Position numbers and translations under genes: made by a program. A stretch of 25,282 bases of DNA from JBBRHF01 sp038223055 (GTDB lineage Bacteria; Actinomycetota; Actinomycetes; JACCUZ01), in contig JBBRHF010000041.1 in NCBI GenBank assembly GCA_038223055.1, forward strand, positions 1 through 25,282, written 5' to 3'. Each line of letters starts with the position of its first letter. Positions within the stretch are counted from its first letter, which is position 1. Of the stretch, positions 17,008 through 23,893 are shown piece by piece. The notes beneath the pieces are model-generated. The model was given only the letters and a program-made list of their open reading frames with translations, was not told the DNA's origin and searched no databases.

Positions 17008-17050
17008 GCAATGGCAACCACTTCGACGCGAGAACCGGAAGGAGATGAAC

Positions 17051-17443
17051 ATGGACCTGAACGAACAGCAGGCGGTGGGGCAGCGGCTGAGGAGTGCACG
17101 GGAGACTCTTGGCCTGACGCAAGAAGACGTCGCCGGGGCGCTCGGCATCCAGCGCACCAGCGTCATCGCAATGGAGTCAGGCAAACGAAACGTCAGCGCG
17201 CTGGAACTTCGCCGTCTCGCGCGGCTGTATCGACGCAGCGTGGCCTGGGTTCTTGGCGAGGAGCCCGACCCGGAGCTGGTCGGTGACAACGGTGCCCTCT
17301 ACCGGGCGACCGCGGAGCTTTCGCCCGAGGACAAGGAGCAGGTGCTTCGGTTTGCCGAGTTCTTGGCTGCCGCGAAGATCCAAGGCTCCTCCAAGCCTCG
17401 CGCCCGCGCGGCGGGAACACGACCTGCGGTCGACGGAGACTGA
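17051..17443 (+). CDS. XRE-family helix-turn-helix regulator
   Basis: The 130-residue protein carries a Cro/C1-type HTH at about residues 10-65 (LRSARETLGLTQEDVAGALG, then the recognition helix around QRTSVIAMESGKR), followed by a helical tail and a basic disordered end. AAGGAG at 17039-17044 is spaced six bases from ATG 17051 and directly abuts ATG 17045, so I chose 17051. The gene stops two bases before the ImmA-like metallopeptidase gene. XRE regulators encoded beside ImmA peptidases are typically inactivated by peptidase cleavage on a signal. The palindrome at 15269-15305 is a plausible operator. Confidence 0.93.
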   Translation: MDLNEQQAVGQRLRSARETLGLTQEDVAGALGIQRTSVIAMESGKRNVSALELRRLARLYRRSVAWVLGEEPDPELVGDNGALYRATAELSPEDKEQVLRFAEFLAAAKIQGSSKPRARAAGTRPAVDGD

Positions 17444-17445
17444 CG

Positions 17446-18858
17446 ATGGTCTCGATGCAGGCGCGCCGTCATGCGCTCCAAGAAGCAGATGCGCTCCTGC
17501 GTGAGTTTGATGTCGTCCAAGACGCACCAGTCGACGTCTTCGCCCTCATCGAGGAGCTCGACCTCGAACTCGTCTTCAACAACCTTAAGACGATCCTCGG
17601 AGCGCTGGTCCCCCACGGCGCCGGCGGCATCATGCTAAGCACCCAGCGCGGTGCCGCCGTCCAGCGGTACACCGCCGCGCACGAGATCGGACACTGGATC
17701 CTGGATCACGAATCGGCCTTCGACACCGAAGCCGATCTCTATACCCCCACTCATGACCGCGAGCAGCTCGCCCAGATCTTCGCCAGCCAGTTGCTGATGC
17801 CCCCGCCTCTGGTCTATGCCACCGCAGCCCGGTACGGCGTCACGAACTCGACCACCGCCACCGGTCCGTTGGTGTACCTGATGGCCCGCGACATGGGTGC
17901 CAGCTACGAGGCCGTCGTGCGCCAACTGGACAACCTCGACACGATCAACCGCAGCAAGCGCGACGAGCTGCTCTCGATCCAGCCGGCCACCATCAAGACC
18001 CAGCTCGCCTTCGGGCACCGGCCCGACGGCAACGTCGATGTGTGGCCCGTCGACGTGCGCTCCTCTGGCGGTGCGATCACCGTGACCGAGGGCGACGAGG
18101 TCATCATCATGCTTCCGGAGAATCGCACCACCGGCTACCAGTGGCTCGCCGCGGACGACCTGCGAGCACGAGCCGGACGACGCATCCAACCCGGACCGCC
18201 GATCGATCCCGACACCCAGATCCGCGACGCCGACCCCGACTGGGAACCCGAAACCGGACTCCGTGCCAAGTCCGGCAAGGACATCGACCGGGCGCTGCTC
18301 GCCATCCCGGGCAACACGGGCTCCATCCGGACCTTGCGAGACCCCCAGCCCGATAACGACGCGACCGGCGGTGGCAGCGACGTGCAGCAGGCGGAAGAGG
18401 CGCTACTTTCAATTCCGCAACTGCGAACTGTCGACGACACCTACCACCCCTCGTGGACGTCAGCGCGCCCCTCCGAGCGGCGGGCCCTGCGCCGCTCCAT
18501 CGCTCATGGTGAGTCCCTCTCCGCCGCGGTCGACACCACGCCCGAGCGCACAGCAGGCGCGAATCAGCCCGCAGCGCCATCTGCGGTCGACTTGCTGGTC
18601 GGCGGTACCGGAACCCGCGTCATTGCACTGCGCTCCGCCGGAGAGGGACACGACACCTACCGCCTCGTGTACAGCTCTGCCTACGACCCGGCCGGAACGC
18701 TGGCAGAGACCTACCAGATCGACGTCACCATCGCACCATCTCCCGCCGCCGCCCAACGCAAGCACCACCTCCGCACTGCGGACGAGGCCGGCCTGGACGA
18801 CACAGACGACGCCGACTGGATCGACGAGGACGGCCCTGACGGAGTCGACGATGAGTGA
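17446..18858 (+). CDS. ImmA/IrrE metallopeptidase fused to a split chagasin-like (I42) inhibitor domain
   Basis: The protein has 470 residues. The N-terminal third is an ImmA/IrrE zinc peptidase with HEIGH (79-83) and a second helix EQLAQIFASQLLMPP (106-120) carrying the third ligand glutamate (E106). From about 205 the sequence changes to an I42/chagasin pattern: VTEGDEVIIMLPENRTTGYQW (213-233), matching the Gly-Asp strand and the NPTTGY-type loop that enters the active site of papain-like proteases. After an insertion of roughly 140 polar residues (about 240-380), the second half of the fold appears (RVIALRSAGEGHDTYRLVYS, then TYQIDVTI). The last 27 residues are very acidic. The next gene, overlapping by eight bases, encodes a papain-like protease, the expected target class. 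GGAG at 17435 supports ATG 17446. The inhibitor assignment is by motif, not by search. Confidence 0.8.
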   Translation: MVSMQARRHALQEADALLREFDVVQDAPVDVFALIEELDLELVFNNLKTILGALVPHGAGGIMLSTQRGAAVQRYTAAHEIGHWILDHESAFDTEADLYTPTHDREQLAQIFASQLLMPPPLVYATAARYGVTNSTTATGPLVYLMARDMGASYEAVVRQLDNLDTINRSKRDELLSIQPATIKTQLAFGHRPDGNVDVWPVDVRSSGGAITVTEGDEVIIMLPENRTTGYQWLAADDLRARAGRRIQPGPPIDPDTQIRDADPDWEPETGLRAKSGKDIDRALLAIPGNTGSIRTLRDPQPDNDATGGGSDVQQAEEALLSIPQLRTVDDTYHPSWTSARPSERRALRRSIAHGESLSAAVDTTPERTAGANQPAAPSAVDLLVGGTGTRVIALRSAGEGHDTYRLVYSSAYDPAGTLAETYQIDVTIAPSPAAAQRKHHLRTADEAGLDDTDDADWIDEDGPDGVDDE

Positions 18859-19561
18859 CGTGGCCTCTTCCCCGGCGCCCGCTGGCGTGCCGCGCCCGGG
18901 AGTCGATCTCCGCGCGCGCGTCTCCAGCCCGCTGATGAACCAGGGACCAAGACCCCTGTGTGTGCCGTTCTCACTCAGCCTTGCCCATGACGCGCTCGAC
19001 GGATCCGACCAGGCCGTGGACGGGGCGATGGCTCCGGAGGCGATTTGGTGGCACTGTGCGCAGCGGGGCCAGACCCGCCCCGCAGGCATGGCCGTCGATC
19101 ACGCCGGCGAGGCGCTGCGGGACTCGGGCCAGCCGCCGCTGAGCCAGTGGCCGTGGAACCCGAACCTGGGGTATGGGACGGAGGATCCCCCCACCGCGGT
19201 CGGTGCCCCTCCCTGGCAGCAGGCTCGGACCTTCGTCTTCGAACCGGCGCACGACGGCGTCGAAGACCAGATTGAGGACACCCTCGCCGCGGGATACCCC
19301 CTCGTCCTGGTCGTCGAGGTCACCCACGAGCTCCAGAACCCGGCCCCTGACGGCTCGATCGATGTCCCCGACATTCGAAGCCCCGCTGGCGACTACCACG
19401 CCGTGCTGGTCGTCGGCGCCGCCACCGACCACGTCCAGGGCAGGCGGCTGCTGATCCGCAACAGCTGGTCCGAAGCCTGGGGTGCATCAGGCTACGGCTG
19501 GCTCCCCCTGGACTATCTGGTCGCCAACGCCGTCCAGGCCGCGGTCGTCATCACCCGCTGA
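18851..19561 (+). CDS. Papain-like (C1 family) cysteine peptidase
   Basis: The 236-residue protein has the papain catalytic set in order: oxyanion Q31, nucleophile C37 (NQGPRPLCVPFS), general base H183 (GDYHAVLVVGA) and N204 (LLIRNSWSEAWGASGYGW). The segment between Q and C departs from the usual GSCWAF, having PLCVPF. There is no signal peptide and no long pro-domain, so it is probably cytosolic and would need another means of restraint. The upstream gene encodes a chagasin-like domain and overlaps this ATG by eight bases (ATGAGTGA); GGAG at 18841 precedes it. The substrate is unknown. It could be an effector toxin, a processing enzyme or a regulator. Confidence 0.85.
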   Translation: MSDVASSPAPAGVPRPGVDLRARVSSPLMNQGPRPLCVPFSLSLAHDALDGSDQAVDGAMAPEAIWWHCAQRGQTRPAGMAVDHAGEALRDSGQPPLSQWPWNPNLGYGTEDPPTAVGAPPWQQARTFVFEPAHDGVEDQIEDTLAAGYPLVLVVEVTHELQNPAPDGSIDVPDIRSPAGDYHAVLVVGAATDHVQGRRLLIRNSWSEAWGASGYGWLPLDYLVANAVQAAVVITR

Positions 19562-19589
19562 CTTCGACACAGGACAGGAAGGAACATCC

Positions 19590-20477
19590 ATGGACATCGG
19601 TGAGTACCAGCGCCGGTCGGCTGGCAGCGACGTCTTGCCGGACGATGACCTCACTCTGACGCTGCTCGGGCTTGCCGGTGAGGTCGGCAGCCTTTCGGCC
19701 GAGTACAAGAAGCGCCAGCGTGACACCGTCGGCTACCGCGCCTTTCGTGATGAAGTCCGCGAAGAGCTTGGCGACCTGATCTGGTATGCCGCGGCCCTGG
19801 CACGCCGCTGCCACCTCGACCTGGACGAGATCCTCGCCGAGAACCTCCACAAGACCGAGCAGAGGTTCAACCGCCCCGCCGACCCGCCCGCACATATTCT
19901 CTTCGACGAGGACCGCCCCCCCGACGAGCAGTTCCCCCGGCAACTCGACATCACCTTCACCGAGACCACCGAGGCAGACCGTGGCGCGCGCTCGGTCCCG
20001 GTCGTGCGCATCTACCGGGGCACCGAAGCCGTCGGCGACCCGCTCGATGACAACCGTGACGACAACGACGATTACCGCTACCACGACGCACTGCACCTGG
20101 GGCATATGGCCGTCCTCGGCTGGTCCCCGACCCTTCGCGGGCTGCTCGGCGTGAAGCGAAAGGGCGACCGTGACGCCGACCGCATCCAGGACGGAGGTCG
20201 CTCGGCTGCCCTCGAAGAGGGCCTGACCGCCTACGCCTTCTCCGTCGCCACAGAACACAGCCTCTTCGCCACCAGCGACCGCATCCCCGCTGACCTCATC
20301 AAAGCCTGTCAACGCATGACCAGTCACCTGGAGGTGGCCGAACGAACGACAGCTGACTGGGAGTACGCGATCCTCGCCGGCTACCGAGCCTTCCGTGAAC
20401 TGCGCGACCACCGCGGCGGCACCCTCCACGCCGACCTGGTCTCCCGCACCCTCACCTTCGCGCCCCCGAACAGCTGA
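19590..20477 (+). CDS. Two-domain MazG-type nucleotide pyrophosphohydrolase
   Basis: The 295-residue protein begins with a MazG/all-alpha NTP-PPase domain (about 20-95): EVGSL with E31, then EVREELGDLIWY with E58, E59 and D62, the metal-binding ExxE...ExxD set. After an acidic linker comes a second helical domain (about 160-290) with DYRYHDALHLGHMAVLGWSP and DGGRSAALEEGLTAYAF. I recall this type of C-terminal domain from other bacterial MazG-like proteins, where it is of unknown function. Such enzymes hydrolyse (d)NTPs to NMP and PPi and can sanitise pools or starve replication. AAGGAA upstream of ATG 19590 serves as ribosome site. The gene is 28 bases after the protease gene. Confidence 0.85.
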   Translation: MDIGEYQRRSAGSDVLPDDDLTLTLLGLAGEVGSLSAEYKKRQRDTVGYRAFRDEVREELGDLIWYAAALARRCHLDLDEILAENLHKTEQRFNRPADPPAHILFDEDRPPDEQFPRQLDITFTETTEADRGARSVPVVRIYRGTEAVGDPLDDNRDDNDDYRYHDALHLGHMAVLGWSPTLRGLLGVKRKGDRDADRIQDGGRSAALEEGLTAYAFSVATEHSLFATSDRIPADLIKACQRMTSHLEVAERTTADWEYAILAGYRAFRELRDHRGGTLHADLVSRTLTFAPPNS

Positions 20478-20497
20478 GCGCGAGGAGCCGAACTGCC

Positions 20498-21115
20498 ATG
20501 TCACCGAGCCCGTCATCGAGGCCGCTGAGCCTCACGGCCGGCAGCGTGGTCGTGTTCGAGGGCCTCGACAAGGCCGGCAAGTCCACCCAACTCCATCGGA
20601 TGAAGCGGGCCATCGACCCTGCCGGCACGACGTTCGCGCACATGCCATCCGGCTTCAGCGGCTTCACCACCGGGATCTACGCCGTGCTGGAGGACAAGCA
20701 CACGGCACCGACCGACCTGCTGGCACGACAACTGGCTCACCTGTCGTGTCACAGCGAGTTGATGCCCAAGCTTGTGGAGAAAACCAGTAGCGGGGCGCTG
20801 GTGCTAGACCGCTGGTGGTGGTCAACGCTCGCCTACGGTTGGTACGGCAGAGGAGAGACCGACCTCGGCATCGACGAGCACACCCTCCGCACCCTCATCG
20901 AGGAAATCTGGGCACCCATCCGCGCTGACGTCGTCTTCCTGTTCCTCCATGCCCACGAGGCCGACAGCAACAACGTCGACGGCGTGTCGGAGGGGTACCA
21001 GACGATTGCCGACGAGAGCCCCCTGGCTGTGGTTCGCGTCCCCGTGATGGCAGAAGGCGAGACCCACGAGTTCCTCGGGGCCGAAATCAAGCGGCTGGGG
21101 CTGGTCGCGGGTTAA
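20498..21115 (+). CDS. Thymidylate-kinase-like P-loop nucleotide or base kinase
   Basis: The 205-residue protein has Walker A at EGLDKAGKSTQ (21-31) and the DR signature at D104-R105 in LDRWWWSTLAYGW, equivalent to the TMP kinase DRY...S..AYQ region. It is close to normal TMP kinase length. The tryptophan-rich DRWWWST variant recalls phage kinases acting on hydroxymethylated thymidine-type bases, in which this domain is joined to a helical domain. That helical domain is encoded by the convergent gene at 21112. A housekeeping dTMP kinase is less likely in this context. GAGGAG at 20482-20487 precedes ATG 20498. The stop TAA (21113-21115) shares TTAA with the stop of the opposing gene. Confidence 0.85.
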   Translation: MSPSPSSRPLSLTAGSVVVFEGLDKAGKSTQLHRMKRAIDPAGTTFAHMPSGFSGFTTGIYAVLEDKHTAPTDLLARQLAHLSCHSELMPKLVEKTSSGALVLDRWWWSTLAYGWYGRGETDLGIDEHTLRTLIEEIWAPIRADVVFLFLHAHEADSNNVDGVSEGYQTIADESPLAVVRVPVMAEGETHEFLGAEIKRLGLVAG

Positions 21116-22116
21116 CCCGGCCGCGCAACTGCCGGCCGCTGTGCTCCCGGGACCGAGGGGTCGAGGCCCCACTTCGGAGGGAAGAACGGAGCGGCCAATC
21201 GGCCGTGGGGGGCGAACTGCTGCTTGATCCTGGTGCGGTTGCCGATCCCAAGACGATCCGGGTGCGCCACGCGGGCGTACTTGTCGGTCTCGCAGAACAG
21301 GTTCTGGCAGTCGATGAGCTTCAACGGTCGCCCGAACAGATCATTGAAGTCGATCCCGTAGTAGTCCAGCTGCTCCTCCTGCCTCTCGACCATCATGCGG
21401 ATCAACTCAGCCGGATCCACGCCACGAGCATCGGGGAAGCACTTCGCGAGCCCACTCAGGGCACCCGGTCCGGCCACAACGAAGTCGTTCTCGTCGAAGT
21501 CGATCAGGGTCGAGTAGTTCAAGTCGATCGTCAACTGGAAGGCAAGGAACGGTCCCATGGACGGAAACGCGATAAGCCGGGAAAAGACCGTCTTCAGCGA
21601 GGACGCAGTGGCGAGATCACGCTCCAAGCTGCTGGTCATCATGTGCCAGATCAACCGAAGATGGTTGCGGTGCTTGCGTCGTTCGCCGAACGGCGGCGGA
21701 GGCAGGATGTAGGCCGCCGAGTAGACCCGTTCCCCGCGAGCGAGCCGGTCGTCGAGGACACGCGAGTACTCCTCGATGTCGAAGTCGTCGGCCGAGATCT
21801 CTCCGCGCGCTTCCTCCAACGCAGCCCACGTCTCGGGCTTGTTGAAGAACCGGAACAACAGGATCCGGAAAAGCACATCGCGCGGGTCCTGCGGCCCGTT
21901 GTAGACCACCCGGATCAGGTCTTGGGAGACCCGATCGGCGGCACGATAGGCGTTCGTGAACCGGTACTGAGCGACCACCGGATCCTCGGTCCACGGTGCG
22001 GGCTCACCTTGGAGCCGCGCGTGATAGACCCGCTGCCGCTCCGCTGCCAGCGTCCAGTAACTCTGCAGGACCTCGCCGCCCACGATCTGCCGCCCACCAA
22101 CCGATCCCGTCCACAC
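21112..22116 (-). CDS. HMUDK_hel-type protein (helical domain of 5-hmdU DNA kinases; formerly aGPT-Pplase2)
   Basis: The protein has 334 residues from GTG 22116. Diagnostic blocks are RFTNAYRAADRVSQ (52-65), LFRILLFRFFNKPETW (82-97), FPSMGPFLAFQLTIDLNYS (184-202, with a glycosylase-like helix-hairpin-helix flavour) and CQNLFCETDKYARVAHP (270-286). Iyer, Aravind and colleagues predicted this family as alpha-glutamyl/putrescinyl-thymine pyrophosphorylase. It is now associated with phage 5-hydroxymethyl-dU DNA kinases. No P-loop is present here; the partner kinase is probably the convergent gene. Starts at 22209 (overlapping the integrase end) and further downstream are possible, and I saw no decisive ribosome site. 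It may be cotranscribed with the integrase. Confidence 0.8.
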   Translation of the reverse strand: MWTGSVGGRQIVGGEVLQSYWTLAAERQRVYHARLQGEPAPWTEDPVVAQYRFTNAYRAADRVSQDLIRVVYNGPQDPRDVLFRILLFRFFNKPETWAALEEARGEISADDFDIEEYSRVLDDRLARGERVYSAAYILPPPPFGERRKHRNHLRLIWHMMTSSLERDLATASSLKTVFSRLIAFPSMGPFLAFQLTIDLNYSTLIDFDENDFVVAGPGALSGLAKCFPDARGVDPAELIRMMVERQEEQLDYYGIDFNDLFGRPLKLIDCQNLFCETDKYARVAHPDRLGIGNRTRIKQQFAPHGRLAAPFFPPKWGLDPSVPGAQRPAVARPG

Positions 22117-22201
22117 GGCGCCATCTTCTCTCGTAACCGTGGAAGCGGGTGCATCGACTGGCCGCAAGTCGGCTGGGCATGTCTGGATCCGATGGCGCGG
22201 C

Positions 22202-23323
22202 TCACTCACCCGTAGTCGCCGCCAGCTCAGCGAGCGTCGCGGCCGGCTGGCCGAGCGACGCGGACATGATCGACTCCGCAGCCCTGCGCGTGCGGTCCTC
22301 GGCGTTCGGCCAGAGGTGCGCGTACGTGTTGAGCGTCGTGGTCGCCTTCGCGTGGCCGAGCGAGCGCTGGACGGTGACGACGTCGCACCCGGCTGCGATG
22401 AGGCCGGAGGCGTAGAAGTGCCGCAGGTCGTGGAGCTTGATGCCCGCCAGGCCAGCGTCGCGCAGCGTCTTGCGCCACCAGTAGCCGATTGTGTTCTGGT
22501 GCGGCGGATCGTCGCCCTCTCCGGCGAACAGCCACTGGTCCTTGCCCGTGGTGCCGAAGGTGGCGACTTGCTCGGCCAGCAGGTTGACCAGGCTCTCGGC
22601 AAGGTGGACGACGCGTTCTGAGCCGTACTTCGGCGCTCGCACGTCGATCGCGCCCCCGTTGACGCGTTGCACCTGCCGGGAGACCTTAGGCGACTTCCGG
22701 AGGAAGTCGACGTCGCTGAGCTGGACGCCGGCGGCTTCGCCGAGTCGGAGGCCAGCGAACGCGCACAGGGCGATGAACGGCTGGAACCGCTCGTCAGCCA
22801 CGGCGATGAGCTGCCCGACCTCCTCGGGGGTGGGGATCGACATGGCGGCGTCGGCGCGACGACCGCGGGGGAGGCGTACGCCGTCGGTCGGGTCGGAGCC
22901 GATGACCTTGTCCTTGACCGCCGCGCGGAAGACGGACCGGACATTGACGTAGCGGGTCTTGATCGTCCCCGGGGCCAGTCCGGCCGAGTCCATGGCCTTG
23001 ATCCACGCCTCGACCTCGGAGCGCCGGACGTCCTTCATCGGCTTGCCGGCGAACGGGACCGAGCGTGCCGCCAGGGACATGGCGAGCACCGTCCCTGGTG
23101 CCCAGATCTGCCTCGATGACCACTCGCCGAAGAACGCGGCGAACGACACCCTCCCGGCCTGAGGATCGGCGTAGGTGCCGGTGAGTACCGACGCGGCGGT
23201 CTCGTCGAGCCAGCGCTGCGCATCGATCTTGCGGTCGAAGTGACGCGCGCGCTCGTTGCCCGCCTCGTCGCGATAGCGGGCGCGCCATTTCCCGTGTGAC
23301 CGCTTGGCGATGTTTCCGGCCAT
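22202..23323 (-). CDS. int: Tyrosine-recombinase integrase
   Basis: The 373-residue integrase has an N-terminal arm-binding region (about 1-60, KWRARYRDEAGNERARHF), a SAM-like core-binding domain (about 60-145) and the catalytic domain. The catalytic residues are complete: R193 (AGLRLGE), K232 (KYGSER), H298 and R301 (HDLRHFYASG), H324 (LGHAKATTT) and Y334 (LNTYAH). It would integrate and, with an excisionase, excise the element. AGGAAAGGAG precedes ATG 23323. It lies 46 bases after the small excisionase-like gene on the same strand. No frame damage is seen, so it appears functional. Confidence 0.96.
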   Translation of the reverse strand: MAGNIAKRSHGKWRARYRDEAGNERARHFDRKIDAQRWLDETAASVLTGTYADPQAGRVSFAAFFGEWSSRQIWAPGTVLAMSLAARSVPFAGKPMKDVRRSEVEAWIKAMDSAGLAPGTIKTRYVNVRSVFRAAVKDKVIGSDPTDGVRLPRGRRADAAMSIPTPEEVGQLIAVADERFQPFIALCAFAGLRLGEAAGVQLSDVDFLRKSPKVSRQVQRVNGGAIDVRAPKYGSERVVHLAESLVNLLAEQVATFGTTGKDQWLFAGEGDDPPHQNTIGYWWRKTLRDAGLAGIKLHDLRHFYASGLIAAGCDVVTVQRSLGHAKATTTLNTYAHLWPNAEDRTRRAAESIMSASLGQPAATLAELAATTGE

Positions 23324-23369
23324 GGCCGCTCCTTTCCTGAGTCACCATCGTGTGTCTGGCCGCCGACAT

Positions 23370-23615
23370 TCACTCCTTCGGACGGTCATCCTGTGGAGAG
23401 TCCGGATGGGGTCGGCGTCCCTGCTCGCCGCGCCACAGGATGAGGTCCGTGCGCCAGTAGCGCACGTGCCGCTGGACCTTGAAGCTGAATGGCCCGTCGC
23501 CGGTGTAGCGCCAGTAGCGCATCGTGGCGACGGGCACGCGGAGGAAGGCGGCGGCCTCTTCGATGGTGAGCATCTCGTCGTGCTCGTGGTTGTCGTCTTC
23601 GAATGCGACGGTCAT
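23370..23615 (-). CDS. xis: Small MerR/HTH_17-type DNA-binding protein, probable excisionase
   Basis: The 81-residue protein has a winged-helix excisionase pattern: LTIEEAAAFLRVPVATMRYWRYTG followed by FKVQRHVRYWRTDLILW. Such proteins bend DNA at att sites and set the direction of integrase action. AAGGAGAGG is placed three bases before ATG 23615. It is upstream of int on the same strand with a 46-base gap, the classical xis-int order. The call rests on domain type and position. Confidence 0.85.
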   Translation of the reverse strand: MTVAFEDDNHEHDEMLTIEEAAAFLRVPVATMRYWRYTGDGPFSFKVQRHVRYWRTDLILWRGEQGRRPHPDSPQDDRPKE

Positions 23616-23721
23616 GGTCCTCTCCTTGTCATTCGTGTCTTGGCGGTGCTGGTACTACAAGCCCGTGACTGGGGGCGACTGGACACTTCGGGAACAAGTC
23701 TCCTCACCGTGCGCACCAAAA

Positions 23722-23771
23722 AGCGCCCGTCCTGGGTGCGCCCGTCCTGGGACGGGCGCAGGACGGGCGCT
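23722..23771. repeat. Nested long hairpin of GCGCCCGTCC units
   Basis: AGCGCCCGTCC (23722-23732) pairs with GGACGGGCGCT (23761-23771). Inside them TGCGCCCGTC (23737-23746) pairs with GACGGGCGCA (23751-23760) around CTGG. The result is a 21-bp stem with a four-base bulge. A further partial copy, CGCCCGTCC, is at 23806-23814. It lies in the 278-base gap between the relaxase end and the excisionase gene, where no convincing gene is seen. It may be a terminator for the relaxase transcript or a recombination or replication site. Confidence 0.75.
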
Positions 23772-23893
23772 GCCCCGCCAGCGGTGTTTGTGCTGGTCAG
23801 GGCATCGCCCGTCCGAAAGTTCAAAAAGTTTGGCTGCCGTCCGTCGTGGCCGCGGGGAGCACCACGTTTGGCCCGTGGTGACCCCGCCCGTGG

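Noticed and set aside
20498..21115. Housekeeping thymidylate kinase
   Set aside because: The neighbours, the altered DRWWWST signature and the mobile-element location argue for a specialised kinase, although dTMP activity is not excluded.
22210..22944. Extension of the HMUDK_hel frame to about 610 codons
   Set aside because: The extra part is antisense-free but overlaps the integrase in another frame and shows no homology-like features.
23612..23824. Possible 70-residue gene on the minus strand before xis
   Set aside because: Its frame runs through the nested hairpin and has no domain, and it overlaps the xis start.
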